This document shows, in pieces, positions 54,888 to 64,000 of a DNA stretch of 64,000 nt. Within the stretch, counting starts at the first letter, position 1, and each line of letters opens with the position of its first letter. The stretch covers positions 115,982,080 through 116,046,079 of the forward strand of contig NC_056523.1 in NCBI RefSeq assembly GCF_019175285.1, read 5' to 3'. This stretch comes from Sceloporus undulatus. Its lineage: Eukaryota > Chordata > Lepidosauria > Squamata > Phrynosomatidae. Made by a program: the position numbers and the translations under genes. A model generated the notes under the pieces. The model saw only the letters and a program-made list of their open reading frames with translations, made no database searches and was not told the DNA's origin.

Positions 54888-55379
54888 TAATGACCACTGG
54901 CAAAGATGTTTATAAGAGGGGATTTCTCAAATTAACGACTAGCTCCGTTACTGAATGTAACAAGCCAGGCAAAATATTTACATTCAAAGACATTATGAAT
55001 CTGATAGTGGTAGACTGTAAGATTCTGGGATTCATTCATCCCCAAAGTAACATTTCATAGGTCTGTCTCTATATAACTTCATTGAGGACTGTGGATAAAA
55101 CAGCAGGAATGGTATCTTTTATTTCTGCCCTGTCATAGGCAGCCCAAGCACATATGGATGCTCTGATGGGAAACAAGATGCTTGATATACTGAACCCTTA
55201 GTCATTCTGGTCCAGCAGGGCTAATATTCCCACCCGTAACAGAGGACAGAACAGTAAAGGGAACTGGAAAAGGAGGGAACTTGTTTCACATGCTTGGAAG
55301 AGATGCTTGGAAGTGGTACAGAGAACTGCCTGACATGTTATTCTGTGGTTGCCTGACTCTTTTATTTGTGCTGCACAGC

Positions 55380-55742
55380 AATGAGCATGTTTATAAAATG
55401 CGGCAGCTGAGATGCAGATCTGAGCATTGAGTTGGGGGCAGCTGAAGGCGGGGTGGTGGTTGGGAGAAATCTATTGGGCTGCTATTTCCTTTTCAGCCTG
55501 ACCCTAGATTGTTTGGAAGGAGTTTCTTCCTCCTCCCAAGTCTTCCCTCCTCTTCCCTCCATCCTGGCCTCTGAGGGGTGTTAACAAATTAAATGCAGAC
55601 TTTCTTACGGAGCAACTCTTTTCCTTCCATCTGAGCAAAAAGCAGAAAGCTGGCAGGACTGAATTGTCAACAATGGAAAACATTTGCTCTGGCTGCTGGA
55701 TGTTAGTGGGCTAGTGTTGTCTCTGTGGATTTCACATCAAGG
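55380..55742 (+). promoter_or_regulatory. Putative promoter and 5' UTR of the first coding exon
   Basis: TATAAAA at 55392-55398 would place transcription start near 55420-55428, about 315 bases before the ATG at 55743. The stretch is free of recognised repeats, unlike its surroundings. A purine/pyrimidine-biased patch (TTCCTCCTCCCAAGTCTTCC) lies at 55527-55546. A short uORF (55673-55714) precedes the main start. The promoter is inferred from position; no CpG island is present. Confidence 0.4.
55673..55714 (+). CDS. Upstream ORF, 13 residues
   Basis: ATG GAA AAC ... GGC TAG encodes MENICSGCWMLVG. It ends 28 bases before the main ATG and is out of frame with it. The start context (CAACAATGG) has A at -3 and G at +4, so it should be recognised and could reduce translation of the main frame. 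It is real only if the downstream exon is real and transcription starts upstream of 55673. Confidence 0.3.
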   Translation: MENICSGCWMLVG

Positions 55743-55857
55743 ATGGCATATCCAGGGAAATCTCGCTTGAGGAGATCTTTCAGTGAGCATATCAAGGTCT
55801 CCACCAACAAAGCATGGGATGTCTTTTGGAAGAGTGCACGAGAAAAGCGTCTATCAG
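55743..55857 (+). CDS. Alternative first coding exon, DLC1/STARD13-type RhoGAP
   Basis: The frame starts at ATG 55743 (context AGGATGG, A at -3, G at +4), with an in-frame TAG about 40 bases upstream. It encodes 38 residues beginning MAYPGKSRLRRSFSEHIKVS, then STNKAWDVFWKSAREKRLS, and ends with one extra base before the donor CAG/GTCAGC. RRSFSEH looks like a basophilic-kinase or 14-3-3 site; the rest is an amphipathic W/F-rich helix. I associate this wording with alternative N-termini of the DLC family (RhoGAPs with SAM and START domains acting at focal adhesions). Phase 1 fits the family's next exon, which would complete G|AA and continue I-E-A-K-E-A-C-D-W. The next exon is not in the window, so paralogue and membership are inferred. 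The frame past the donor soon stops. Confidence 0.6.
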
Positions 55858-58190
55858 GTCAGCAGTCCAGGTTCCTCCACTTATAATTTTACTGATACAA
55901 AACCAGTACTGCTTCATAATTTACTTATAAATCGAGTGCACATCGAAATACTCAAAACAGAGAATAATTCTGTTTTTGTTGTATTAGCATATGCTTTTTC
56001 ATGTGAGATGGTGTTTTCTGGCTGGTACCTTGCTAGTACTCAACAAGAAATGCAGGATATTGGTTCCCAAAACTTCTGCCAAGTAACAAAAGCTGCTTGA
56101 TGTGGTCATGCTTTCATAATCATTGACGCAAACCATTATCCATATGTGATGACAGGCGGGTTTTAATGCTTAATATGTCAAACAAGAAGGCAATAAAATA
56201 GATGCTGGCATCCAGAATCCCATGTGAAACTACATTGCGAAATGTCACATTAGCCCTGCCCTTTTGCATGCAACTAACAAACCTGGTGACCACAAACAGC
56301 TGTTTTGTAAAGTCTACAACAAATTTAAAACATGTGGAATGAAATTGTTAACAGATATGTAAAGTTTGTGGTGGTATGTAATGTTTTGGACTTCTAACGA
56401 ATTCTGTGTGTGTATACAAAGGCAGCAAATCTTATATTGTTACGTGATAGTGCTCAAATGTTGATACCCTGACACTCAGTGGGGAAATCTGGTAATGCTA
56501 GGTAAACACTGAAGAAATGTATTCTAAATACAACTCTTTTCAACAAATACAAATGTTACAAGGCACTGTTGTGCAAGGAAGATTTGGCCTTTTAGTTTGA
56601 AGCCTAATGCTATGTAACAGTTAACAACATGTGTTCTAGTTTTCCTTAAAAGACATTAAATGTGTGTCAAAAAATGGGAAAATCAAGCTTTTCCTGATGC
56701 AACAGTTAGCACTTGGTTTTTTAAAGCTTTGCGAAAATGCAGAAATACTGTTCTGTGACAGAAATTGTTGCTCATCTGCGTAACATGCTACGAGTGATAC
56801 ATTTACGTATTAGACATGGTGAAAAGACTGAGTCTCAGTTGCTAATAATAGAATCTTATTAGCAATAATGCTACTAACACCTGTTCTGATATTTCTAGCT
56901 GCAAATCTTGAACTGCAATAAAAATGGTGAACAGGGGTACTTCTGGATGATGCATTTATTATCCAATCCACCTGTTTAAAAATGAAATTTTAATGAGGGA
57001 GGATCCTTGTGCCTTCTCACTACCACATTGATCTTTCTTACATGAAAGCATCTACAAAAAAAAGGGAAAGATGGAACAGGTGTTTTTGATTAGTAGCATG
57101 CTGAGTTCTCCATCTGGAAGCACCCTTGAATGAACTAAAATGAACTGACTATTATTCAAACACTACAATACTCAGAATTGATTCAGAACTGCTAGGTCTG
57201 TTTGTTTCTTTGTTTGCTTGCTAAGGTAATGGCTGATAGTATGGTTCTAGGATATTGTGAAGCACACAATTCAGAATCATAGGGAAAGAATGTGAGATCC
57301 AAATACATAAGCAAGACTGAGAAGATACTTTAGCACCAGGGACACCTGGGTTTCTCCTTCAACATGAAATCCTTCTGCAGCTTTAGACGAACTGCTGAAA
57401 ATCAGCTTGGGTCTTTCTTTGTGAAACAGAACAGTGGTGATGGACAAATAGTAAAACTGTAAGTAGTTAAGGTTTGGGTGAAAAGGTGTAGGAAGAAGTA
57501 GAAAGCCCTGCAAATCTACAAAACTAGTCACAGACTAAGGAGATTATTACATGCAACTTTTAAACTAATTGAAGATGGGGGGAAAGTTACTTTGGCAATA
57601 CTTATTGCACAACCGCACCTACAACTCATAGCTGTTGTATCTCTGAAGCATGGTTCGGGCACACATTTTGATTGATGGGGGGCACTTGTCAATGAGCTCC
57701 CCGTTGCATTAGTCCTCAGGTGCTAAATGATGCCACTGTGGCAGTTGCGATATCAGCAGTCATGTGGTGTCAGTGTCTGCTCCTCTCCCCTGGCTATTAC
57801 CAAGCAGGCTGCCCCCCCCCCCCCATTTCTTTTCTTTTCTTTTTAAACTTAAATGGCTTAAGCCAGTGAGATCAGCCAAATCAACCCTGGCAATTGCAGA
57901 AGCATAGCTCCAGAACTGCATGATAAAGGGAAAATAAAAATAAAAATTTTAAACCCAAAAGGAATGCTGTGTAGGGCATGAGGTTGGGTTAAGAGGGAGT
58001 GCAGAAGAGAACATGGTGGCAGAAGGAGCCCCTGTCACATGATTGATAAGAAGTGCAATAATGGCTGGTATGAAACCTGTATGTTCATTTATTTATTTAT
58101 TTATTTTTAAAACTAATGCAGTTTGTGGCAAGAATGAGGCTTGTGTGGTAATGTCCCGGTTCTACTTGCAGTATATACCAGTCACTGCTG
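55858..58190 (+). other. Putative first intron, unassigned sequence
   Basis: This follows the donor at 55858. No repeat family, second exon or promoter was recognised. A poly-C run lies at 57811-57822. Short frames (57277-57531 minus and others) have no motif. Confidence 0.35.
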
Positions 58191-59058
58191 GCACTTTTTT
58201 TTAATGATTTTTATTGAAAATTAAAAAAAACACATTCAATATTAACAAACATACATCACAGCATCGGCACACATATTTTATACATGAGAGACCTTGGGCA
58301 GCGTAGGCTAGTCAAGAACAAGCATAAAAAGCACAAGGAGGGGAAAGAAATGTCAGGAAAGACCATGTAGCCTGGTAACAAATATTTTTCAACTGCTTTA
58401 CTTCCCCTATTTCAATAGTGAGTTGTAGATATTGCCTTGCTTACTCCTTCTTTCCCCTTCTTTAATGTTGTTGTTTCTCCTTCTTCTTTTTACCATTCTA
58501 CTCTCCTTCTTGTTACCTATTCCTTCTCAAATTTAACTCCCACTATTTTACCTTCTACTTTCTACTTCTTGTATCTCCCTCCCTTCTCCTACTTCCTTCT
58601 CACTTCACATCCTCCTTCCCTCTCGTCTCCCTCTACCCCCCTTCACCTCTCCTACTTTACTACTTACACTCATCTTCCATCACCTACTTTACCCTCATTC
58701 ATTCCTTTTTTTCCATCTTCTCATTCTCTCTTCTCATTCTTGCCAGACTTCTCTCTCTGATCTTGATGGGTATAATTGTTCTTTTTTTTTTTTTTTTACC
58801 CTTTTGAAATTCCTTCTTGTTCTGTTTAACTTTTATTTCGCTAAAAATCCATCCACAGTGGTAGTATGCATATCTATTCTTTAGTTCCCGATTATACTTG
58901 ATCTTACTGCTTTCTATTAGTTGATCCTTTACGTATTACATCTGTACCTTTCCACTTTCATTATTTGTTTTAGATCTTCCTAGTTTTAAAGCTTTTTTCT
59001 TTTACTCTCCAAATCTTGTATTCTGCTATGCATGTAATATAGAAGTTTTATCCATTAT
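58191..59058 (-). mobile_element. L1 3' UTR with polypurine tract
   Basis: On the minus strand it follows the ORF2 stop and ends in AATAAAAATCATTAAAAAAA at about 58195. From 58430 to 58800 the plus strand is almost pure pyrimidine, so the L1 sense strand is a long polypurine run. This is a recurrent feature of vertebrate L1 3' UTRs. The open plus-strand frame 58437-58760 is a by-product of that bias. Confidence 0.8.
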
Positions 59059-62000
59059 TTATTGTTTATTTAAGCCAACTATTGCTATATTTCCCCATTC
59101 ATTAGCTAAACATTCTAGGACTTTATCCCATTCTTCATCTACTTCTTCTAGAGTTTGATCTCTCAATAGTCTAGTCAATTTATCCATTTCGATGGCCTCA
59201 TATACTTTAATTAACCAATCTTTTTTACTAGGGATCCTTTTCCCTTTCCATTTTTGTGTTAATGCCAATCTCGCCATTGAAATCAAGTAATACAAAATCT
59301 TCCCATACTTTCTGTCTGCTTCTTCTTCCCACATATTTAATAAAAAGGTTTCAGGCAGGAATTTAATTTTTGTTGCTAGAATTGAGTTGATTGTCTCATG
59401 TATTTTTTTCCAGTAGTTTTTGACTAGTTTACATGACCAAAGGCAGTGATATAGAGTTCCAGGTTCTTTTTGACATTTCCAACATAGGTTGTTTGTTGAT
59501 TTATAGATTTTTGATATCTTTTCTGGTGTCAAATACCATCGAAAAAATGTTTTGTAGTAACTTTCTTTCAAATTTTGTGAAGCCGAATATTTTAGTCTTT
59601 TTTTCCAGACTGCTTCCCATCTGTCCAAATGTATTGAATAACCAAAATTTTTTGCCCACTGTATCATATTTTCCTTTACTATTTCGTCTTCTAGATGCCA
59701 ATTTAGCAATAATTTGTAAAATTCTCTTATCCATTTTGGGTTCTCTTTTCCTATTATTTTTCCAAATTCGCTTTGCTCAACCTCAAAATCTGTTATTTTG
59801 GAATCTGATTTGAATCTTTCTCTTAATTGCTAGTACTTAAACCAATCTAGGTTTATATTCTCATCAGAAAGTTCCTTTTGCGTTTTGAATTCTGACTTTT
59901 CTTTCTTATCTTTCTTTAATAACTTTGCATAAGTTAGCCAATCTGTTTTTTGCCTAGTTTCAACTCTTTGGATTGCCTCTTGTGGGGAAAACCAGAGAGG
60001 GAATTTTGCCATAATTCTGGGTTTATATTTATTCCATACCTTAACCAGTGACCTTCTGATATGATGTAAATTAAATTCTTTGTTTGCTTTTATCTTATCA
60101 TATCCTAGATATGAGTGCCACCCGAATCTTAGATTATCTCCTTCTATCTCTAGTAATTCATCATCTTTTAGCAGTATCCAATCTTTAATCCACATTAAAC
60201 TACATGCTTCGAAATATAGTTTTAAATTTGGTAGGCCTTATCCACCTCTCTCCACCGAATCTTGCATTATTTTTAGTCTAATTCTGGGTCTCTTTTTTTG
60301 CCAAATAAAGTTGCTTAAGTCTCTTTGCCAAATTTTGAAGAATTTATCTTTAATTACAATTGGAAGTGTTTGGAATAAGTAAAGGATTTTAGGGAGGACT
60401 ACCATTTTAATTGCTGCAATTTTCCCCATAAGTGACAATTTAAATTTTCCCCATTTTTCCAATTTCAACTTAATTTTTTTCCATGTTTTTTTGTAGTTGA
60501 TATCAAATAATTCATTCAGGTTGCTAGAGATTGTTATTCCTAAATATTTAGCTTTTTTCCTGTTTTTATTTTTAACATTTCTGATAATTTTCTTTCTCTC
60601 TCTGGGGATATATTTTTGGTTATGGTCATTGATTTATCTTTGTTTAGCATACAACCTGTTATTTCTCCAAATTCTTCCACTGTTTTTAATAATTCTATTG
60701 CACTTTTACAAGGATCATTTAGAAAAATCGCCAAATCATCAGCGAAGGCTCTCACTTTGTATACATAGTTCCTGATTTTTACACCTTGAATTTGAACGTT
60801 GTTTTTGATTCTTTTAATAAGTCTTTCAATTATGATTATAAACAGTAGTGGCGAGAGGGGGCATCCTTGTCTTGTACCTCTATTAATTGCAATATGATTT
60901 GTTTTTTCACCGTTCACAATGATTCTAGCTTTTTGATCTTTATAAATCTCTTTAATCCATCCTATAAATTTATAACCCAATTCCAATTCTCCCAAAATTT
61001 CAAAAAGTGTTTTCCAGTGTACTGTGTAGAATGCTTTTTCCAAGTCTAAAAGCAGCAAACCTAATTCTTTGGCGTTGTGCTTTTCATAAAATTCCATTAT
61101 ATTTACTACTAATCTTGTGTTTTCCCTAATTTGTCTTTGGGGAAGGAATCCTTTCTGGTCATTGTCTATGCTGTCCTTTAAGAATTTTTTAAATCTATCT
61201 GCCAGAATTGCTGCGAAAATTTTGTAATCAATGTTCAGAAGCGAGATTGGTCTATAATTTTTGACTTTTTTTAGTATCTCTTCCCTCTTTCGGAATTAGT
61301 ATTATGTCTGCCTCTTTCCAAGTTTCAGGAATTCCCTCCTTTAGTACCGAATTTAACATAAATTGTAAGGGAGCACATAATTCGTCTCTAAAGGTTTTAT
61401 AGTATTGCACAGTAAATCCGTCAGGACCGGGAGATTTCCCATTTTTCAAATTATCGATTGCCATCTTTACTTCCATATAACTGATCGCTTTATTTAAGTC
61501 TTCTAATTGATTCTTATTTGGTTTTATGAATTTATCTCTCTTATCTTTTAGATAATATTGGATTTTTTTTACGTCTATTTCTCGACCTTGGTAAATCTCT
61601 GAAAAAAATTGAGTAAATCCCTTCTTTATATCCTCCTGTTTGGTTACCATTCTGCCTTCTATTTTTAATTCAACTATTCTTTTCTTATTCTGTTTTTTCC
61701 GCAACATCTCTGCCATTCCTTTACTAATTTTGTTGGCTTGTTCAAAATTCTTCTGTTTTAACGTTTTTAGCTTTCTACTAATTTCTAATGTATCTTTGTT
61801 CATTTTCTGTTTTTTCAACAGATCAATCTCTTCCAATATTCTTAAGTCTCCCAAATGTGTTTCCAATTCTTTTTCTTTGTCTATTATTAAATTGATTAAC
61901 TTCTGTTCATTTTCCCTTTCTTTTTTATTCAAGTAAGCTTCTTGATTGATTAGAAAGCCCCTCACTACTGCTTTCCCAGCATCCCAGACACTCTTAAATT

Positions 62001-62823
62001 TAATATCTTGGGAAGTGTTTTCTTTAAAATAGTTAATTATTACTTCCTTTGTTCTTTTTATAATTTCTTTATTTTGGATAATGGAGTCTTTCAACCTCCA
62101 ATTACTTGTTCTTGTTTTTGGAGAAAGAGTCACAATTACAGGGTTGTGGTCCGAAATTAATCTTGGTTGTATTTCTACTGACTTAATCACATTGCATAGC
62201 GATGAAGGTACCCAGATCATGTCAATACGGGAAAGTGATTGGTGTCTGTTTGAGTAAAATGTAAATCCCTGTTCCCCTTTTTTTCTAATCTCCATACATC
62301 TTTCAAGTAGTAGCTTTTTATCAAATCAAAAAAGGAATGGGGGAGTACACCTTGATTATTTTTAATTTCTTTTGTAGATTTTTTTATCTAGGGAGGTTTC
62401 CACTACTCCATTGAAATCACCCATGATTATTATTTTGTCATTTTTCAATTTTTCTACTTCATTGTGCAGTTTGCGGTAAAAGAGTCCTTTTTTGTCCTGA
62501 GGGCAATATATACCTAGTATTAAATATTTTTCATCATTCAAATTAATTTCAACTCCTACATAATGTCCTTCTGGGTCATTTAAGACTTCTTTTGACTGTA
62601 TATAATTTTTAGTATAAATTACCACTCCTTTCTTTTTGTTTTTAGCCGCCGAAATATAGTCATTCCCTAAATTTTTAAATCGTATTAGTCTTTTTTCAGT
62701 GGATTTAATATGCGTTTCTTGCAGACATATGATATCACAGTTTAATTTTCTTAAATAATGATTTACTTTATTCCTTTTATTTGGTGTGTTTAATCCTTTT
62801 ACGTTCCAGGTTATTAATTTCAT
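59059..62823 (-). mobile_element. L1 ORF2 (endonuclease, RT, C-terminal Cys motif), broken
   Basis: The span of about 1255 codons equals a full ORF2. The endonuclease starts MKLITWNVKGLNTPNKRNK, then CDIICLQETHIKS, MGDFNGVVE, RIDMIWVPSSL and SDHNPVIV (Asp-His catalytic pair). The RT has NGKSPGPDGFTVQYYKTF, FYTVHWKTLFEIL, RGTRQGCPLSPLLF and the active box FADDLAIFL (near 60730). The C-terminus has CWKCQKEPGTLYHCLWSC, the L1 cysteine motif. The frame changes or stops near 62362, 61252, 60540, 60238, 59830 and 59501-59709, so about six lesions inactivate it. All domains are otherwise in order without large deletion. Confidence 0.92.
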
Positions 62824-63004
62824 ATTGCAATTTTGTATTTAATTAAATTTTTTCTTTCTTATGGTTTCCAAAAAAAAACCCAAACCAAAAAACAACAACA
62901 ACAACAAAACAAAAAAACACGAGAAAGTGCAGAGGTAAAAAAAAAGGAAATTTATTCAGTTTATTAATCACTTCTCAGTCTTCCAATCTCCTACTCCACC
63001 TCTC
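62824..63004 (-). mobile_element. L1 inter-ORF spacer
   Basis: About 180 bases separate ORF1 and ORF2. The plus strand is A-rich here (AACAACAACAACAAAAC), T-rich in the sense direction. Confidence 0.7.
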
Positions 63005-63721
63005 CTAATTCTTCTCTGTTCTCCTCCTCCTCCAGAATGTTCCCCCTTTCCTCCTCCTCTCGTCTCCCCCCCTCTCCTCTCCGATCACAGATTCTGGTGA
63101 GGGTTTTTGGGGATCTTCGTTTTCTTCTCTCTCATTTTTGTCATTCTTCTCTCCTGGTGTTGATCTTTTTGTCATTTCTTTTTTGAATTCTTTCCAAAAA
63201 TTTCCAGCTTTTTCTAGAGAATTTAGTCTATATCTTTTTTGATTCCATGTTAAAGAAAGTCCTTCTAGTTCTTCCCACCTAAATGGTATTTTACATCTCT
63301 TCAGTTGTTCTGTTAAGAATTGATAATCTTTCCGTCTTCTTAACACCTCTGCAGGAATATCCTTAAACACCTGGATCTCCGTCCCTCTTATCACAAATCT
63401 TGTTTTAAAGTTTTTCTGGAGAAATGTATCTTTTGTCTGTTTCCTTACCCAGTATAACACCACGTCACGCGGAAGCTTCTTAGTTCTCGCAGTATTAGAG
63501 TTTATACGGTACAGCCGATCGATTTCTCCAGACATTTGTTGCACTGGCATGTCAAGATATTTAGCTAGGTAGGGAATCAAGAAGTCGTATAAGTTTTCAT
63601 GAGCTTGTTCTGGAAGGCCTCTTAGTTTGATACATTTTTCTCTTTGCTTAATTTCCAGTCTCAAAATGGCATCCTGATCTTCTTGTTGGTATTTGTTTAG
63701 ATCTTCTATCCTTTCCTCCAT
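63005..63721 (-). mobile_element. L1 ORF1, RNA-binding domains
   Basis: The 238-codon open frame begins in a short coiled coil (MEERIEDLNKYQQEDQDAIL). It continues with an RRM-like domain (CIKLRGLPEQAHENLYDFLI; GEIDRLYRIN; PRDVVLYWVRKQTKDTFLQK) and the C-terminal domain (IQVFKDIPAEVLRRRKDYQ, LEGLSLTWNQKRYRL). A basic, Glu/Arg-rich tail follows. It is shorter than usual L1 ORF1 proteins at the N-terminus, so the true start is probably upstream in another frame or lost. Confidence 0.88.
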
Positions 63722-64000
63722 CTTTCCTTTCTTGTCCTACACCCAGTCTTTGAATATACTTGAGGACAACACTTCTGCCCCCACAACCTAGACTGAGCTT
63801 TTTCTTACCCTCTTCTTCACTTGACTACCCCCATCCCCACCTGCCACTACATAGCTGGGGGTGGTAGGAAAAAGGTGGGTCAGGAGAGGCTTTCCCTGCT
63901 CTGTGAGAACATCTTCAAAAACTGCAAAATTTTTGAAGATGTTCCCACAGGAGATAGAGAATTGTTCATGTTGCCCTTTCTCTCTTTTGGGTACCATTTT
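63722..64000 (-). mobile_element. L1 5' region, continues beyond the window
   Basis: By position this is the missing ORF1 N-terminus or the 5' UTR of the same L1. A 69-codon open frame (63788-63997, MVPKREKGQHEQF...) is not recognisable. GCAAAATTTTTGAAGATGTT is partly mirrored at 63909-63942, forming a small hairpin. Confidence 0.45.

Noticed and set aside
58437-58760. 107-codon Ser/Pro/Phe/Leu-rich plus-strand frame
   Set aside because: It is the antisense of the L1 3' UTR polypurine tract.
63788-63997. 69-codon minus frame as a host exon
   Set aside because: Its position directly upstream of L1 ORF1 makes it L1 5' sequence; no splice sites.

Overview
The window looks like non-genic or intronic DNA of a squamate reptile, probably a lizard. 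I infer this from the repeat mix: several L2-clade LINE lineages with (ATT)n tails, one CR1, one RTE/BovB-like copy, a long L1, many tRNA-headed SINEs, hAT- and Tigger-type MITEs, and LTR remnants. The species cannot be named from sequence alone. Base composition is mostly AT-leaning vertebrate DNA, with a few CpG-rich islands that sit inside transposon-like cassettes. There is one 10-base assembly gap (N) at 9105-9114.

Layout. 1-2060 is an L2 LINE that begins before the window. 2.1-10 kb holds microsatellites, a hAT MITE with a perfect 8-bp target duplication (2670-3098), two related L2 copies, a hAT element carrying a second MITE, SINE fragments, and a foldback repeat with a hammerhead-ribozyme-like core. 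10-24 kb holds a solo LTR with a perfect GTAAC duplication (10181-10830), a second foldback copy, a Tigger copy, several SINEs, an L2 copy with a 260-codon open frame, and an RTE fragment. 24.7-27.7 kb is a DNA transposon into which an L2 and an 80-bp minisatellite are nested. 28-50 kb is mostly unrecognised sequence with scattered MITEs, a large imperfect palindrome (31.5-32.4 kb), an L2-tailed SINE, an LTR-like CpG-rich promoter block, an L2 copy, an L1 3' fragment with an 18-bp duplication, and more SINEs. 50.1-54.5 kb is an L2 joined tail-to-tail to a CR1. 58.2-64 kb is a nearly complete antisense L1 (3' UTR, ORF2, ORF1) running off the right end.

The one credible host coding feature is a short first coding exon at 55743-55857 (+): 38 codons, a strong start context, an upstream TATA box and a short uORF, ending in a phase-1 GT donor. 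Its peptide contains RRSFSEH and KAWDVFWKS..REKRLS, which I associate with alternative N-termini of the DLC RhoGAP/START family (DLC1/STARD13). Its phase would fit the next family exon, which opens in E-I-E-A-K-E-A. If so, the L1 downstream lies in the first intron, and the rest of the window is upstream intergenic DNA or an intron of a longer isoform.

Nothing prokaryotic, no CRISPR array and no functional tRNA or rRNA gene was found. Almost all the longer open frames belong to LINEs or to low-complexity repeats.
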